Source of the DNA: Seohaeicola saemankumensis
GTDB lineage: Bacteria; Pseudomonadota; Alphaproteobacteria; Rhodobacterales; Rhodobacteraceae
Assembly: GCF_020171285.1 (NCBI RefSeq)
Contig: NZ_JAIUZI010000006.1
Coordinates: 62,001-126,000, forward strand
Direction of reading: 5' to 3'
Length of the DNA: 64,000 nucleotides
Shown: positions 25,106-33,020 of the stretch, piece by piece
How positions within the stretch are numbered: the stretch's first letter is position 1
Layout: every line of letters starts with the position of its first letter
Made by a program: the position numbers and the translations under genes
Notes under the pieces: generated by a model
What the model was told of the DNA's origin: nothing
What the model saw: the letters and a program-made list of their open reading frames with translations, nothing else
Database searches by the model: none

Positions 25106-25158
25106 CAAGGGGGGCAGCGCCCCCCTTGCTGCTCCATCTCGGGGGGGCAGCGCCCCCC
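25106..25158. repeat. Two near-identical G/C-run hairpins in a gene boundary
   Basis: The core GGGGGGCAGCGCCCCCC occurs twice (25109-25125 and 25142-25158), each folding as a GGGGGGC/GCCCCCC stem with an AGC loop. The first stem extends to 10 bp with flanking CAA/TTG. They lie between the convergent cytochrome and Lrp genes and follow CTCTTTGAAAATACTCC, a motif I associate with Rhodobacteraceae gene ends. Confidence 0.8.
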
Positions 25159-25170
25159 TTGCCTTGTCCA

Positions 25171-25632
25171 TCAAAGCGGCAGCGGTCGCCCCTCGGCAAT
25201 GGATTCCATCGCGAAATACGAGGTCACACTATCCAGCTCCACCCCGGCGATCAGCCGCTGATAGACCCGGTCATACCCGGCCATATCTTCGGTCACGACC
25301 TTCAACTGATAGTCGTAATCGCCGCTGATGCGGTGGAAATCGACCACCTCCGGAATGGTCAGCACGTGGCGCCGGAACGCCTTCAGCCAGTCCGCCGAAT
25401 GATGCCGGGTGCGCAGCAGCACAAAGACCACCAGATCCAGCCCCAGCAGCTGCCGGTCCAGCCGCGCCACCGACCCCTGCAGCAGCCCGGACTCCGTTAG
25501 CGCCTTCAGCCGCCGCCAGCAGGCGTTCTGCGACAGGCCGACCCGGTCGGCCAGTTCCCGCTGCGACAGGCTGGCGTCGCGCTGCAGCTCGTGCAGGATG
25601 CGTTTGTCAATTTGATCGGTAATATCCGGCAT
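25171..25632 (-). CDS. Lrp/AsnC-family transcriptional regulator
   Basis: 153 aa from ATG 25632 (a GTG at 25650 in the same frame is possible). The N-terminal helix-turn-helix is DKRILHELQRDASLSQRELA, DRVGLSQNACWRRLKALTES. A RAM ligand-binding domain follows (VFVLLRTRHHSADWLKAFRR, ISGDYDYQLKVVTEDMAGYD). Members sense amino acids. It is divergent from the class V aminotransferase gene with about 100 bp between starts, so it probably regulates that gene. Confidence 0.9.
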   Translation of the reverse strand: MPDITDQIDKRILHELQRDASLSQRELADRVGLSQNACWRRLKALTESGLLQGSVARLDRQLLGLDLVVFVLLRTRHHSADWLKAFRRHVLTIPEVVDFHRISGDYDYQLKVVTEDMAGYDRVYQRLIAGVELDSVTSYFAMESIAEGRPLPL

Positions 25633-25733
25633 ATGGCGATCATATGACACAAGTTTTCTAAAATCTACTTAAGAAAAGGTGGAGATTACACCGGTGCCAA
25701 GGGGCATTTTTGATGTGCAACAGGAGGTCACCC

Positions 25734-27149
25734 ATGGCTTTTTCAAATTTCCGCAGCACGCTCACAGCCGCCGCTCACAACGGAACGCTGCGGGACGGGG
25801 TGATCGGGCGCAACCGGATGATCCCGGGGCTTTATGGCGATGTGCCGCTGCTCTACGCCGACTACGTCGCCTCCGGCCGGGCCATGGCCCAGGTCGAGAG
25901 CTTCGTCGCCGAAGAGGTGCTGCCGTTTTACGCCAACAGCCACACCGATGCCTCCTGGTGCGGGTCCCATGTCACCGGTTTGCGCCGGGCGGCACGGGAC
26001 ACCATCGCCCGCCATGCCGGCGCCACGGAAGACGACGCGGTGATTTTTGCCGGGTCGGGGGCCACGGCGGGTCTCAATCGGCTGGTCAGTCTTATGGGAG
26101 TTGAGGAGGCTGACCGGCCGGTTGTCCTGATCGGACCTTACGAACATCATTCCAACATCCTGCCCTGGCGCGAGAGCAAGGCGCGGGTGGTCGAAATCCC
26201 CGAGGGGCCGCGCGGCGGTCCCGATATGGCCGCGCTCGAAGAGGCGCTGCGCGCCCATGCGGGCTCCGATCTGCTGATCGGCAGTTTCTCGGCGGCCTCG
26301 AACGTCAGCGGCGTGCTGACCGATACCGTCGCTGTGACACGGGTGCTCAAGGCGCACGGCGCGCGGGCCGTCTGGGACTATGCCGGCGGCGCGCCCTACC
26401 TGCCGATGGACATGGGCGCGGGGACCGACGCGCGCAAGGACGCCATCGTGTTCTCGCCGCACAAGTTCCCCGGCGGGCCGGGCGCGTCCGGCGTGCTGAT
26501 CGTCAACCGCGCCGCCGTGCGCTCCCGGCGGCCCAGCTGGCCGGGCGGCGGCACCGTGTCCTTCGTGTCGCCCTGGACCCACGATTATTCCGAGCGCATC
26601 GAGGACCGCGAAGAGGCCGGCACGCCCAACGTGATCGGCGACATCCGCGCCGCGCTGGCGGTGATCGTCAAGGAAGTGGTTGTACAAAACGGTATGATCG
26701 CCTGCGAGGACCGGTACAAAACGGTCGCTTTGCAGGGTTGGAAGGATAACTCGCGCCTCGAACTGCTGGGCGCCGACAAGGGCCATCGCCTGCCGATCTT
26801 CTCTTTCGTGGTGCGCGACGCCGACGGCACCGAGGTCAATCCGCAGCTGTTCACCCGGATGCTGAGCGACATCTACGGCATCCAGGCGCGGGGCGGCTGC
26901 GCCTGCGCGGGGCCATACGGGCACCGGCTGCTCGGGATCGGGCAGCCGCAATCAGACGCCCTGCGCGCCGGGATCGCCACCGGACGCCTCACCGAGAAAC
27001 CCGGATGGGTGCGGCTGAACCTGCATTACATGATGGACGAAGACGAGGTGCTGCAGATCGTGGATGCGGTCAACACGCTCAGCCATACATGGCGCGATCA
27101 CCTCCATCACTACGAGGCGCCACCATTGCCGGGGTGCATGGCGGGCTGA
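25734..27149 (+). CDS. PLP-dependent class V aminotransferase (cysteine desulfurase/isopenicillin-N-epimerase-like)
   Basis: 471-aa type I-fold PLP enzyme. It has the cofactor lysine in VFSPHKFPGGPGASG near residue 247 and the phosphate-binding FAGSGATAGLNRLVSL around residue 110. The C-terminal ARGGCACAGPYGHRLLG carries a CxC-like cysteine loop as in desulfurases. The start ATG 25734 has a strong AGGAGGT site; an upstream in-frame ATG at 25710 lacks one. The reaction is not certain: it may act on cysteine or another amino acid. Its Lrp neighbour fits amino acid catabolism. Confidence 0.82.
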   Translation: MAFSNFRSTLTAAAHNGTLRDGVIGRNRMIPGLYGDVPLLYADYVASGRAMAQVESFVAEEVLPFYANSHTDASWCGSHVTGLRRAARDTIARHAGATEDDAVIFAGSGATAGLNRLVSLMGVEEADRPVVLIGPYEHHSNILPWRESKARVVEIPEGPRGGPDMAALEEALRAHAGSDLLIGSFSAASNVSGVLTDTVAVTRVLKAHGARAVWDYAGGAPYLPMDMGAGTDARKDAIVFSPHKFPGGPGASGVLIVNRAAVRSRRPSWPGGGTVSFVSPWTHDYSERIEDREEAGTPNVIGDIRAALAVIVKEVVVQNGMIACEDRYKTVALQGWKDNSRLELLGADKGHRLPIFSFVVRDADGTEVNPQLFTRMLSDIYGIQARGGCACAGPYGHRLLGIGQPQSDALRAGIATGRLTEKPGWVRLNLHYMMDEDEVLQIVDAVNTLSHTWRDHLHHYEAPPLPGCMAG

Positions 27150-27212
27150 CCTTTTGCCGCTTTTCCTTGCCTGACTGGACGGGTATGAGGGGACATTCCA
27201 AGGAGCCCCGAC

Positions 27213-28298
27213 ATGAACAGCATTACCCCGCAGCCCGGCATCATGGACATCGCCTTGTATCAGGGCGGGGCCGCGCATGTGGCCGGGGTGGACAACGTGG
27301 TCAAGCTGTCGTCGAACGAAAACCCCTTTGGCCCCAGCCCCAAGGCGATGGACGCGGCCCGCGCGACGGTTGACACCTTGCATCGCTACCCGTCCACGGA
27401 TCACGCCCGCCTGCGTTCCGCCATCGGCGACATGACCGGGCTGGATCCCGACCGCATCATTTGCGGCGTGGGCAGCGACGAGATCATCACCTTTCTCTGC
27501 CAGGCCTACGCCGGACCGGGGGACGAAGTTCTGTATACGGAACATGGGTTTGGCATGTACAAGATCAGCGCGCTGGCGGCCGGCGCGACACCGGTCGAGG
27601 TGCGTGAACGCGAGCGTGTCACGGATGTCGACGCGCTGCTTGCCGGCTGCACCGAACGTACGCGGCTGGTGTTCATCGCCAACCCCAACAACCCCACCGG
27701 CACGATGATCGGCGAAGCCGAGGTCGCGCGTCTGGCCGATGGCTTGCCGAAACAGGCCATTCTGGTTCTGGACGGGGCCTATGCCGAATATGTCGAGGGG
27801 TTTGACGCAGGCCAGTCGGTGATCGATGCCCGCCAGAACGTGGTGATGACCCGGACCTTTTCCAAACTCTACGGGCTGGGCGGGCTGCGGGTCGGCTATG
27901 GCTATGGCCCGCGGGACATCATCGATGTGCTGAACCGCATTCGGGGGCCATTCAACCTGTCGAACGTGGCGTTGGCGGCGGCAGAGGCGGCGATCCGCGA
28001 TACCGAATACGTAGACTATTGCCGGGCGGAGAACGCCAAATGGCGGGCCTGGCTGGCCGAGGCGCTGGCCGAACTGGGCGTTCCTTCGGACACGTCGTGC
28101 ACCAATTTCATCCTCGCGCGGTTCGGATCGCAAGACGAGGCCGAGGCCTGCGATCTGTACCTTCAGTCGCAGGGGCTGATCGTGCGCAGGGTGGCGGGGT
28201 ATAACCTGCCGAATGCGCTGCGCATTACCGTCGGAGACGAAAGCGCCTGCCGGCGGGTGGCGCAGGCAGTCAAGGAATTCAAAGGACCGGCCGCATGA
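27213..28298 (+). CDS. hisC: Histidinol-phosphate aminotransferase
   Basis: 361-aa class II aminotransferase. It opens [20 protein letters not shown] and has [15 protein letters not shown] and the PLP lysine in [19 protein letters not shown], then [18 protein letters not shown] at the end. HisC also transaminates phenylalanine/tyrosine precursors; the coupled prephenate dehydrogenase gene suggests it may serve tyrosine synthesis as well as histidine. AAGGAG lies before the ATG. The stop overlaps the next start (ATGA). Confidence 0.93.
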   Translation: MNSITPQPGIMDIALYQGGAAHVAGVDNVVKLSSNENPFGPSPKAMDAARATVDTLHRYPSTDHARLRSAIGDMTGLDPDRIICGVGSDEIITFLCQAYAGPGDEVLYTEHGFGMYKISALAAGATPVEVRERERVTDVDALLAGCTERTRLVFIANPNNPTGTMIGEAEVARLADGLPKQAILVLDGAYAEYVEGFDAGQSVIDARQNVVMTRTFSKLYGLGGLRVGYGYGPRDIIDVLNRIRGPFNLSNVALAAAEAAIRDTEYVDYCRAENAKWRAWLAEALAELGVPSDTSCTNFILARFGSQDEAEACDLYLQSQGLIVRRVAGYNLPNALRITVGDESACRRVAQAVKEFKGPAA

Positions 28299-29218
28299 CC
28301 AAACCTATTTACGACCGGGTGGCCCTGATCGGTCTGGGCCTGATCGCGTCCTCGATGTTCTGGGCCATGAAGCGGTCGGGACTGGCCGGCGAAGTCACCG
28401 GATATGCCCGCAGCGCCGAGACCCGTGAGACCGCGCGCCGTATCGGCCTGTGCGACCGGGTTTGCGATAGCGCAACGGAGGCGGTGGAAGGGGCCGATCT
28501 GGTGGTGCTTTGCGTCCCCGTGGGTGTCATGGGCGCGGTTGCGGCCGAGATCGCACCGGCGCTGAAGCCCGGGGCGACCGTTTCGGACGTCGGGTCGGTC
28601 AAGCGGCACGTGATTGATGCGGTGGGCCCCCATATCCCCGAGGGTGTGTTCTTTGTGCCGGCACACCCGCTGGCCGGAACCGAACATTCGGGGCCTGAAT
28701 CGGGGTTTGCGGAACTCTTCGACTACCGCTGGACGTTGCTGGTGCCGGTTGAGGGAACACCGCGCGACCCGGTCGCGCGTCTGCGCGCACTGTGGGAGGG
28801 CATGGGTGCTTTTGTCGAGGAAATGGACGCCGATCACCATGACCTCGTATTGGCTGTGACCAGCCATGCGCCGCACCTGATTGCCTATACGATGGTGGGC
28901 GTTGCCGATGACCTGCGCCGGGTGACCGACAGCGAAGTGATCAAGTATTCGGCCGCGGGGTTCCGCGATTTCACCCGGATCGCGGCCAGCGATCCGACCA
29001 TGTGGCGCGACGTGTTCCTAACCAACAAGGAGGCGACGCTGGAGATTCTGGGCCGGTTCACCGAGGAGCTGTTCGCCTTGCAGCGGGCCATTCGCACCGG
29101 CGACGGCGACCAGTTGTTCGACTACTTCACCCGCACGCGCGCGATCCGGCGCGGCATCATCGAGGCCGGGCAGGATACCGATGCGCCGGACTTTGGCCGC
29201 GCAAAGGTGGCCAAATGA
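28295..29218 (+). CDS. Prephenate/arogenate dehydrogenase (TyrA type)
   Basis: 307-aa NAD(P)-dependent enzyme of the tyrosine pathway. It has the Rossmann loop [18 protein letters not shown] near residue 9, [13 protein letters not shown], the catalytic-region [19 protein letters not shown] and [20 protein letters not shown]. It is the short form without a chorismate mutase domain. It forms an operon with hisC upstream and the extensin-like gene downstream, with 4-bp overlaps at both junctions. Confidence 0.93.
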   Translation: MTKPIYDRVALIGLGLIASSMFWAMKRSGLAGEVTGYARSAETRETARRIGLCDRVCDSATEAVEGADLVVLCVPVGVMGAVAAEIAPALKPGATVSDVGSVKRHVIDAVGPHIPEGVFFVPAHPLAGTEHSGPESGFAELFDYRWTLLVPVEGTPRDPVARLRALWEGMGAFVEEMDADHHDLVLAVTSHAPHLIAYTMVGVADDLRRVTDSEVIKYSAAGFRDFTRIAASDPTMWRDVFLTNKEATLEILGRFTEELFALQRAIRTGDGDQLFDYFTRTRAIRRGIIEAGQDTDAPDFGRAKVAK

Positions 29219-30096
29219 ACCGCCGCGCGACAGCCGTCGCCGCGCTGGCGCTGGCCTTCGCCACCTTGCCGGCGTTTTCCTCGGCGGTGGAGCGGTCGCT
29301 GCGGCCGATGGCGCGCGGCGAGATGGAGGCGGATGCCCCGGTACGGCCCCAGGCCCGCCCCGCCCCGCGCGTGGCAGCGGAAGCGTTCATCGAAGAGCTG
29401 ACAGCGGAATTGCCCCGCATCCATCCGCGTCCACGCCCCCCGTCTGAGCAGATCGCGGCGGCGGAGAGCCGGCCGGAGAGCCTGGCGTTTCTGGGGCCGG
29501 ACACCTCGCCTTACCCCTGGGCACGGCCCAAGAGCGTCGAGCAGCAGGCGCTGTTCGGCAAGCGCAAAAAGCGCAAGGGCTCGGTCTGTGGCAATATCGA
29601 CATCCAGGGCGAAAAGGTCGGCAACGTGCCGGGCAAGATCCGGGGCTGCGGCATCAAGGACGCCGTTCGGGTCACGTCGGTGTCCGGTGTCGCGCTGAGC
29701 CAGAGCGCGGTTCTGAGCTGTGAAGCGGCAGAGGCATTGAATACCTGGGTTGCCAAAAGCGTCAAGCCGACGTTCCGCCGTCGTGGTCCCGTGACGGAAC
29801 TGCGCGTGGCGGCGCATTACACCTGTCGCACGCGCAACAACCAGAAGGGCGCGCGCATTTCCGAACATGGCCGGGGTAAGGCCATCGATATTTCGGGGTT
29901 CAAGATGTCCGATGGCGAGGTCATCACCGTCCTGAACGGCTGGAAGGGCGGCACAACGCGCCCCTTGCTGGAAAAGGTCTGGAAACAAGCCTGCGGACCC
30001 TTTGGCACCGTGCTGGGGCCGCGTTCGGACCGCTATCACAGCGACCATTTCCATCTCGATGTCGCCCGCTACCGCAGCGGGCCTTACTGTAAGTAA
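29215..30096 (+). CDS. Extensin-like C-terminal domain protein, exported
   Basis: 293 aa. A signal peptide ([20 protein letters not shown]) is followed by a proline/arginine-rich, low-complexity stretch to about residue 120. A Cys-containing domain then runs to the end: GSVCGNIDIQGEKVGNVPGK, GCGIKDAVRVTSV, TELRVAAHYTCRTRNNQKGA, RISEHGRGKAIDISGF and DRYHSDHFHLDVARYR. The last pieces with H, D and HxH recall LAS-type metallopeptidases, to which the bacterial extensin-C family is related. It may act on cell wall. It ends the hisC/tyrA operon; no metabolic link is obvious. Confidence 0.82.
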   Translation: MNRRATAVAALALAFATLPAFSSAVERSLRPMARGEMEADAPVRPQARPAPRVAAEAFIEELTAELPRIHPRPRPPSEQIAAAESRPESLAFLGPDTSPYPWARPKSVEQQALFGKRKKRKGSVCGNIDIQGEKVGNVPGKIRGCGIKDAVRVTSVSGVALSQSAVLSCEAAEALNTWVAKSVKPTFRRRGPVTELRVAAHYTCRTRNNQKGARISEHGRGKAIDISGFKMSDGEVITVLNGWKGGTTRPLLEKVWKQACGPFGTVLGPRSDRYHSDHFHLDVARYRSGPYCK

Positions 30097-30128
30097 CGCT
30101 TCATCCGGCTTGCTGTTTTTAGCCAATC

Positions 30129-31130
30129 TTATCTGAGAATCAGCCGGGGCGCGGGTCCGAGGGGCAGCGGACCGAGCGTCACGTACCCATTGCGAAAGCC
30201 CAGAGTTACATCCAGCGCGTTTGGGTTGCCCCCGACACCGGCCAGCATGTTCAGCACCCGTTCGGCGGGCGAGGCAGCCTGTGGCGGGATTGCGCCAGCG
30301 GCCTGTGCCATGGCCAGCATTTCGCGCCAGTTGTCGGCCTTGAGCGTGACCTCGCCGGTCGGCATTCCGGTTTCGTCGACCGTGACCTGCCCGGCGGCCA
30401 GCAGGCGCAGGGCGCCCCAGTGCAGATCAGCCAGCCGCAGGGTGATGGCATGTGGTTGCGGGCGGCGGTCTTCGAGCGCGCTGCGGTCCCAGCTCCGGTC
30501 AAAGGTTACCGACATATCGAGTTTCAGCGTCTCGAAGGCCGCAGGCAGGCTGGGCGCGCCACGCAACAGGCGCCGCAGCGAGGTGCCGGGTGAAAACTCT
30601 TGGGCATCGACCAGGAAATCATAGGTTTCGGGGCCGGTTGTCTGCACCATGGATGCTGTCAGGCTGTCGGCCCGAGCGACCGCGCCATTTTCGTCGATGA
30701 TCGTCCAGGGGCCCGAGGTCAGCGCCATGGAGTCCAGTTCCAGCGCAACACCGGGGTGCAGGCGAAGGGCAGCGACCATGTCCTGTGCTTCGATCACGGC
30801 AGTCTGGTCGAAATAGGACAACCGCTGGGGGGTATCGGCAAACATAAGGGTCTGCTGGCCGGGCCAGATCGCGGGGCTTTGCAGATGCAGCCAGTCGGCC
30901 TGCCAGGCGGCGCCGGTGCGGGGATCGGCCAGCGCCGGGCTGGTCAGCGTGGTCACGTGGTGCAGCGGGAAGCCCGAGGTCGACATGTCGGCGTAATCGG
31001 CCTGCCATCCGCGCGCCTGCTGGGTAGCGAACCAGCCCGCGATACTGCTGCGCAGCCCGTAACCGGCGGCAAACCAGTAGCCCGACCACAACAGCCCCAG
31101 AACAATGGCGATCTTTACGAGACGCATCAT
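30129..31130 (-). CDS. DUF2125 family membrane-anchored protein
   Basis: 333 aa from the ATG pair at 31125-31130 (MMRLVK), with AAGGGG upstream. An N-terminal hydrophobic anchor (IAIVLGLLWSGYWFAAGYGL) is followed by a large extracytoplasmic part: DYADMSTSGFPLHHVTTLTS, WQADWLHLQSPAIWPGQQTL and further beta-rich repeats. The motif GFP and the beta-strand-rich body fit DUF2125, an alphaproteobacterial periplasmic family of unknown role. An open frame extends 285 bp upstream without support. It is divergent from the ChaC gene across 66 bp. Confidence 0.82.
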   Translation of the reverse strand: MMRLVKIAIVLGLLWSGYWFAAGYGLRSSIAGWFATQQARGWQADYADMSTSGFPLHHVTTLTSPALADPRTGAAWQADWLHLQSPAIWPGQQTLMFADTPQRLSYFDQTAVIEAQDMVAALRLHPGVALELDSMALTSGPWTIIDENGAVARADSLTASMVQTTGPETYDFLVDAQEFSPGTSLRRLLRGAPSLPAAFETLKLDMSVTFDRSWDRSALEDRRPQPHAITLRLADLHWGALRLLAAGQVTVDETGMPTGEVTLKADNWREMLAMAQAAGAIPPQAASPAERVLNMLAGVGGNPNALDVTLGFRNGYVTLGPLPLGPAPRLILR

Positions 31131-31196
31131 GCGCAGGCCCCTTTTGCAACGCTTGGTTTTGTTGTTTACAGGCGCAAAGGTGGAAGGACCAGACAG

Positions 31197-31727
31197 ATGA
31201 CAATGTGGGTGTTCGGATACGGCTCGCTTCTTTGGAATCCGGGGTTTCCGGTCGCGCAGAGCGTTGTCGCGACGCTGCCGGATTACCACCGGTCGTTCTG
31301 TATGCGGTCGATTCATCATCGCGGTTCCGAGGCCGAGCCGGGACTGGTTCTGGCGCTGGACGAGGCCCCCGGCACGGCCTGCAAGGGACTGGCGCTGGCG
31401 GTCGAGGCCGGACACGAGAGCAGGACATTGGACGAGTTGCGCGAACGCGAACTGATTTCATCGGCCTATGTCGAAAAGAACCTGAGGGTGATGCTGGAAA
31501 CCGGGCAGCCGGTGACGGCGGTGACCTATGTGATCGACGCGGATCATGTCCAGTATTGTGGGGGTCTGCCGCTGGAGGAACAGGCGCAGATCATTGCCCG
31601 CGCGGTGGGCGGGCGGGGGCCGAACCACGAATATCTTTTCAACACTGCACAACATCTGGCCGACATCGGACTGGCGGATCCAGACCTGGACTGGTTGACC
31701 GCGCGTGTCCGGGCGTTGCGGCCATAA
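31197..31727 (+). CDS. ChaC-type gamma-glutamylcyclotransferase
   Basis: 176 aa. It starts MTMWVFGYGSLLWNPGFP, the defining YGSL substrate loop, then HHRGSEAEPGLVLALDEAPG and RELISSAYVEKNLRVMLETG. It forms 5-oxoproline from gamma-glutamyl compounds and may cleave glutathione. The ATG at 31197 has AAGGA upstream; longer frames upstream are the shadow of DUF2125. It is a single gene before the MotA-like/MotB-like pair. Confidence 0.9.
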   Translation: MTMWVFGYGSLLWNPGFPVAQSVVATLPDYHRSFCMRSIHHRGSEAEPGLVLALDEAPGTACKGLALAVEAGHESRTLDELRERELISSAYVEKNLRVMLETGQPVTAVTYVIDADHVQYCGGLPLEEQAQIIARAVGGRGPNHEYLFNTAQHLADIGLADPDLDWLTARVRALRP

Positions 31728-31731
31728 ACCA

Positions 31732-31759
31732 TTGGCAGCGGACGTAATTTTTCTATAGT
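31732..31759 (+). promoter_or_regulatory. Candidate promoter of the MotA-like/MotB-like pair
   Basis: TTGGCA at 31732-31737 and TATAGT at 31754-31759 with a 16-bp spacer, 41 bp before the start codon of the MotA-like gene. Confidence 0.5.
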
Positions 31760-31799
31760 CTCGCTGCAGAGCAGAGAAACTCGGAAATCAAGGGCCAAG

Positions 31800-33017
31800 A
31801 TGGCGCAGCGAGACCGCGAAGCACGACCACAGTTTTCACAACCGGTCCGCCAGATCACCCTGATGCTGATCGCCTCCGGCCTGGCGGGTTTCGGCGCCTT
31901 TGTCGCCCTGCCGCGGGTGTTGCCGGTGTTCGAGGCGAACCCCTATCTGAACGGTTTCATACTGCTCGTCTTTGCTTTTGGCGTGCTGGCCTGTTTCTGG
32001 CAGGTGATCCAGTTGATGGGCTCGGTCCGCTGGATCGAGGATTTCGCAAGTGGGATCGAGCGCGAGGAAGGTCGCCCGCCGCAATTGCTGGCGCCGCTGG
32101 CGTCGTTGCTGCGCAGCCGGGGCGCGCGGATGCAGATCAGCTCGACTTCGACCCGGTCGATCCTGGATTCCGTGGCCGAGCGTATCGAGGAAGAGCGCGA
32201 GATCACGCGCTATATCACCAACCTGCTGATCTATCTTGGGCTTTTGGGGACGTTTTTTGGCCTTGCCACCACGGTTCCGGCAGTTGTCGACACCATCCGC
32301 AGCCTTGCACCGCAGGAAGGGGACGAAGGTCTGGCGATCTTTACCCGGTTGATGACCGGTCTGGAGTCGCAGCTGGGCGGCATGGGCGTGGCCTTTGGCT
32401 CTTCGCTTCTCGGGTTGGCCGGGTCGCTTTTGGTGGGCCTGCTCGAGCTGTTTGCGGGCCACGGGCAGAACCGGTTCTACCGCGAGCTTGAGGAATGGCT
32501 GAGTTCGATCACCCGGCTGGGGTTTGCCAGTGGCGAGGAGGGGGGCAGCCATCAGGCCGAGGTCATGTCCGGGGTGCTGGATCATATGGCCGAACAGATG
32601 CAGGCGCTGCAGCAGATGTTTGAACACTCCGACCAGGGCCGTGCCGAAGTGGACCAGAAGCTGGGCGATCTGGTCGACACGATCAAGGCCATGAACGACC
32701 GTGCCGACCAGTCAGACAGCATCACAACCGCGCTGGACCGGGTCGCGGTCGGTCAGGAAACGCTGATCGAGGTCATGCGGGCCCATGGGCCGGGCGAGGG
32801 TATGGATGCCGAGAGCCGGATGCGGCTGCGGTCGATCGACGTGCAGATGCTGCGCATCCTCGAAGAGATTTCTGCCGGACGACAGGAAAGCCTGAGCGAA
32901 TTGCGCAAGGATATCGACATGCTGGTCAAGGCGCTGGCGCGCCCACGGGCCGGGCGTGGCGGTCAGGGGCGCCCGCAGCGTCCTCCGGCCAACCCCGACC
33001 GCGACAGGGAGGGCTGA
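31800..33017 (+). CDS. MotA/TolQ/ExbB-like proton-channel membrane protein
   Basis: 405 aa. Hydrophobic helices lie at about residues 17-35 and 48-70 and, after a cytoplasmic loop, at 141-160 (LLIYLGLLGTFFGLATTVPA) and 190-225 (MGVAFGSSLLGLAGSLLVGL). The last two form the MotA/TolQ/ExbB channel core, with GTFFGL as the family signature. A C-terminal cytoplasmic helical tail ends in an Arg/Pro-rich segment. It is 3 bp before the MotB/OmpA-like gene and would form the stator with it, using the proton gradient to act on the envelope. The role is not flagellar, since no flagellar gene is near. Confidence 0.85.
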   Translation: MAQRDREARPQFSQPVRQITLMLIASGLAGFGAFVALPRVLPVFEANPYLNGFILLVFAFGVLACFWQVIQLMGSVRWIEDFASGIEREEGRPPQLLAPLASLLRSRGARMQISSTSTRSILDSVAERIEEEREITRYITNLLIYLGLLGTFFGLATTVPAVVDTIRSLAPQEGDEGLAIFTRLMTGLESQLGGMGVAFGSSLLGLAGSLLVGLLELFAGHGQNRFYRELEEWLSSITRLGFASGEEGGSHQAEVMSGVLDHMAEQMQALQQMFEHSDQGRAEVDQKLGDLVDTIKAMNDRADQSDSITTALDRVAVGQETLIEVMRAHGPGEGMDAESRMRLRSIDVQMLRILEEISAGRQESLSELRKDIDMLVKALARPRAGRGGQGRPQRPPANPDRDREG

Positions 33018-33020
33018 TCC

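Noticed and set aside
30600..31196. N-terminal extension of the ChaC gene
   Set aside because: It is the opposite-strand shadow of DUF2125; the ATG at 31197 starts the known family N-terminus.
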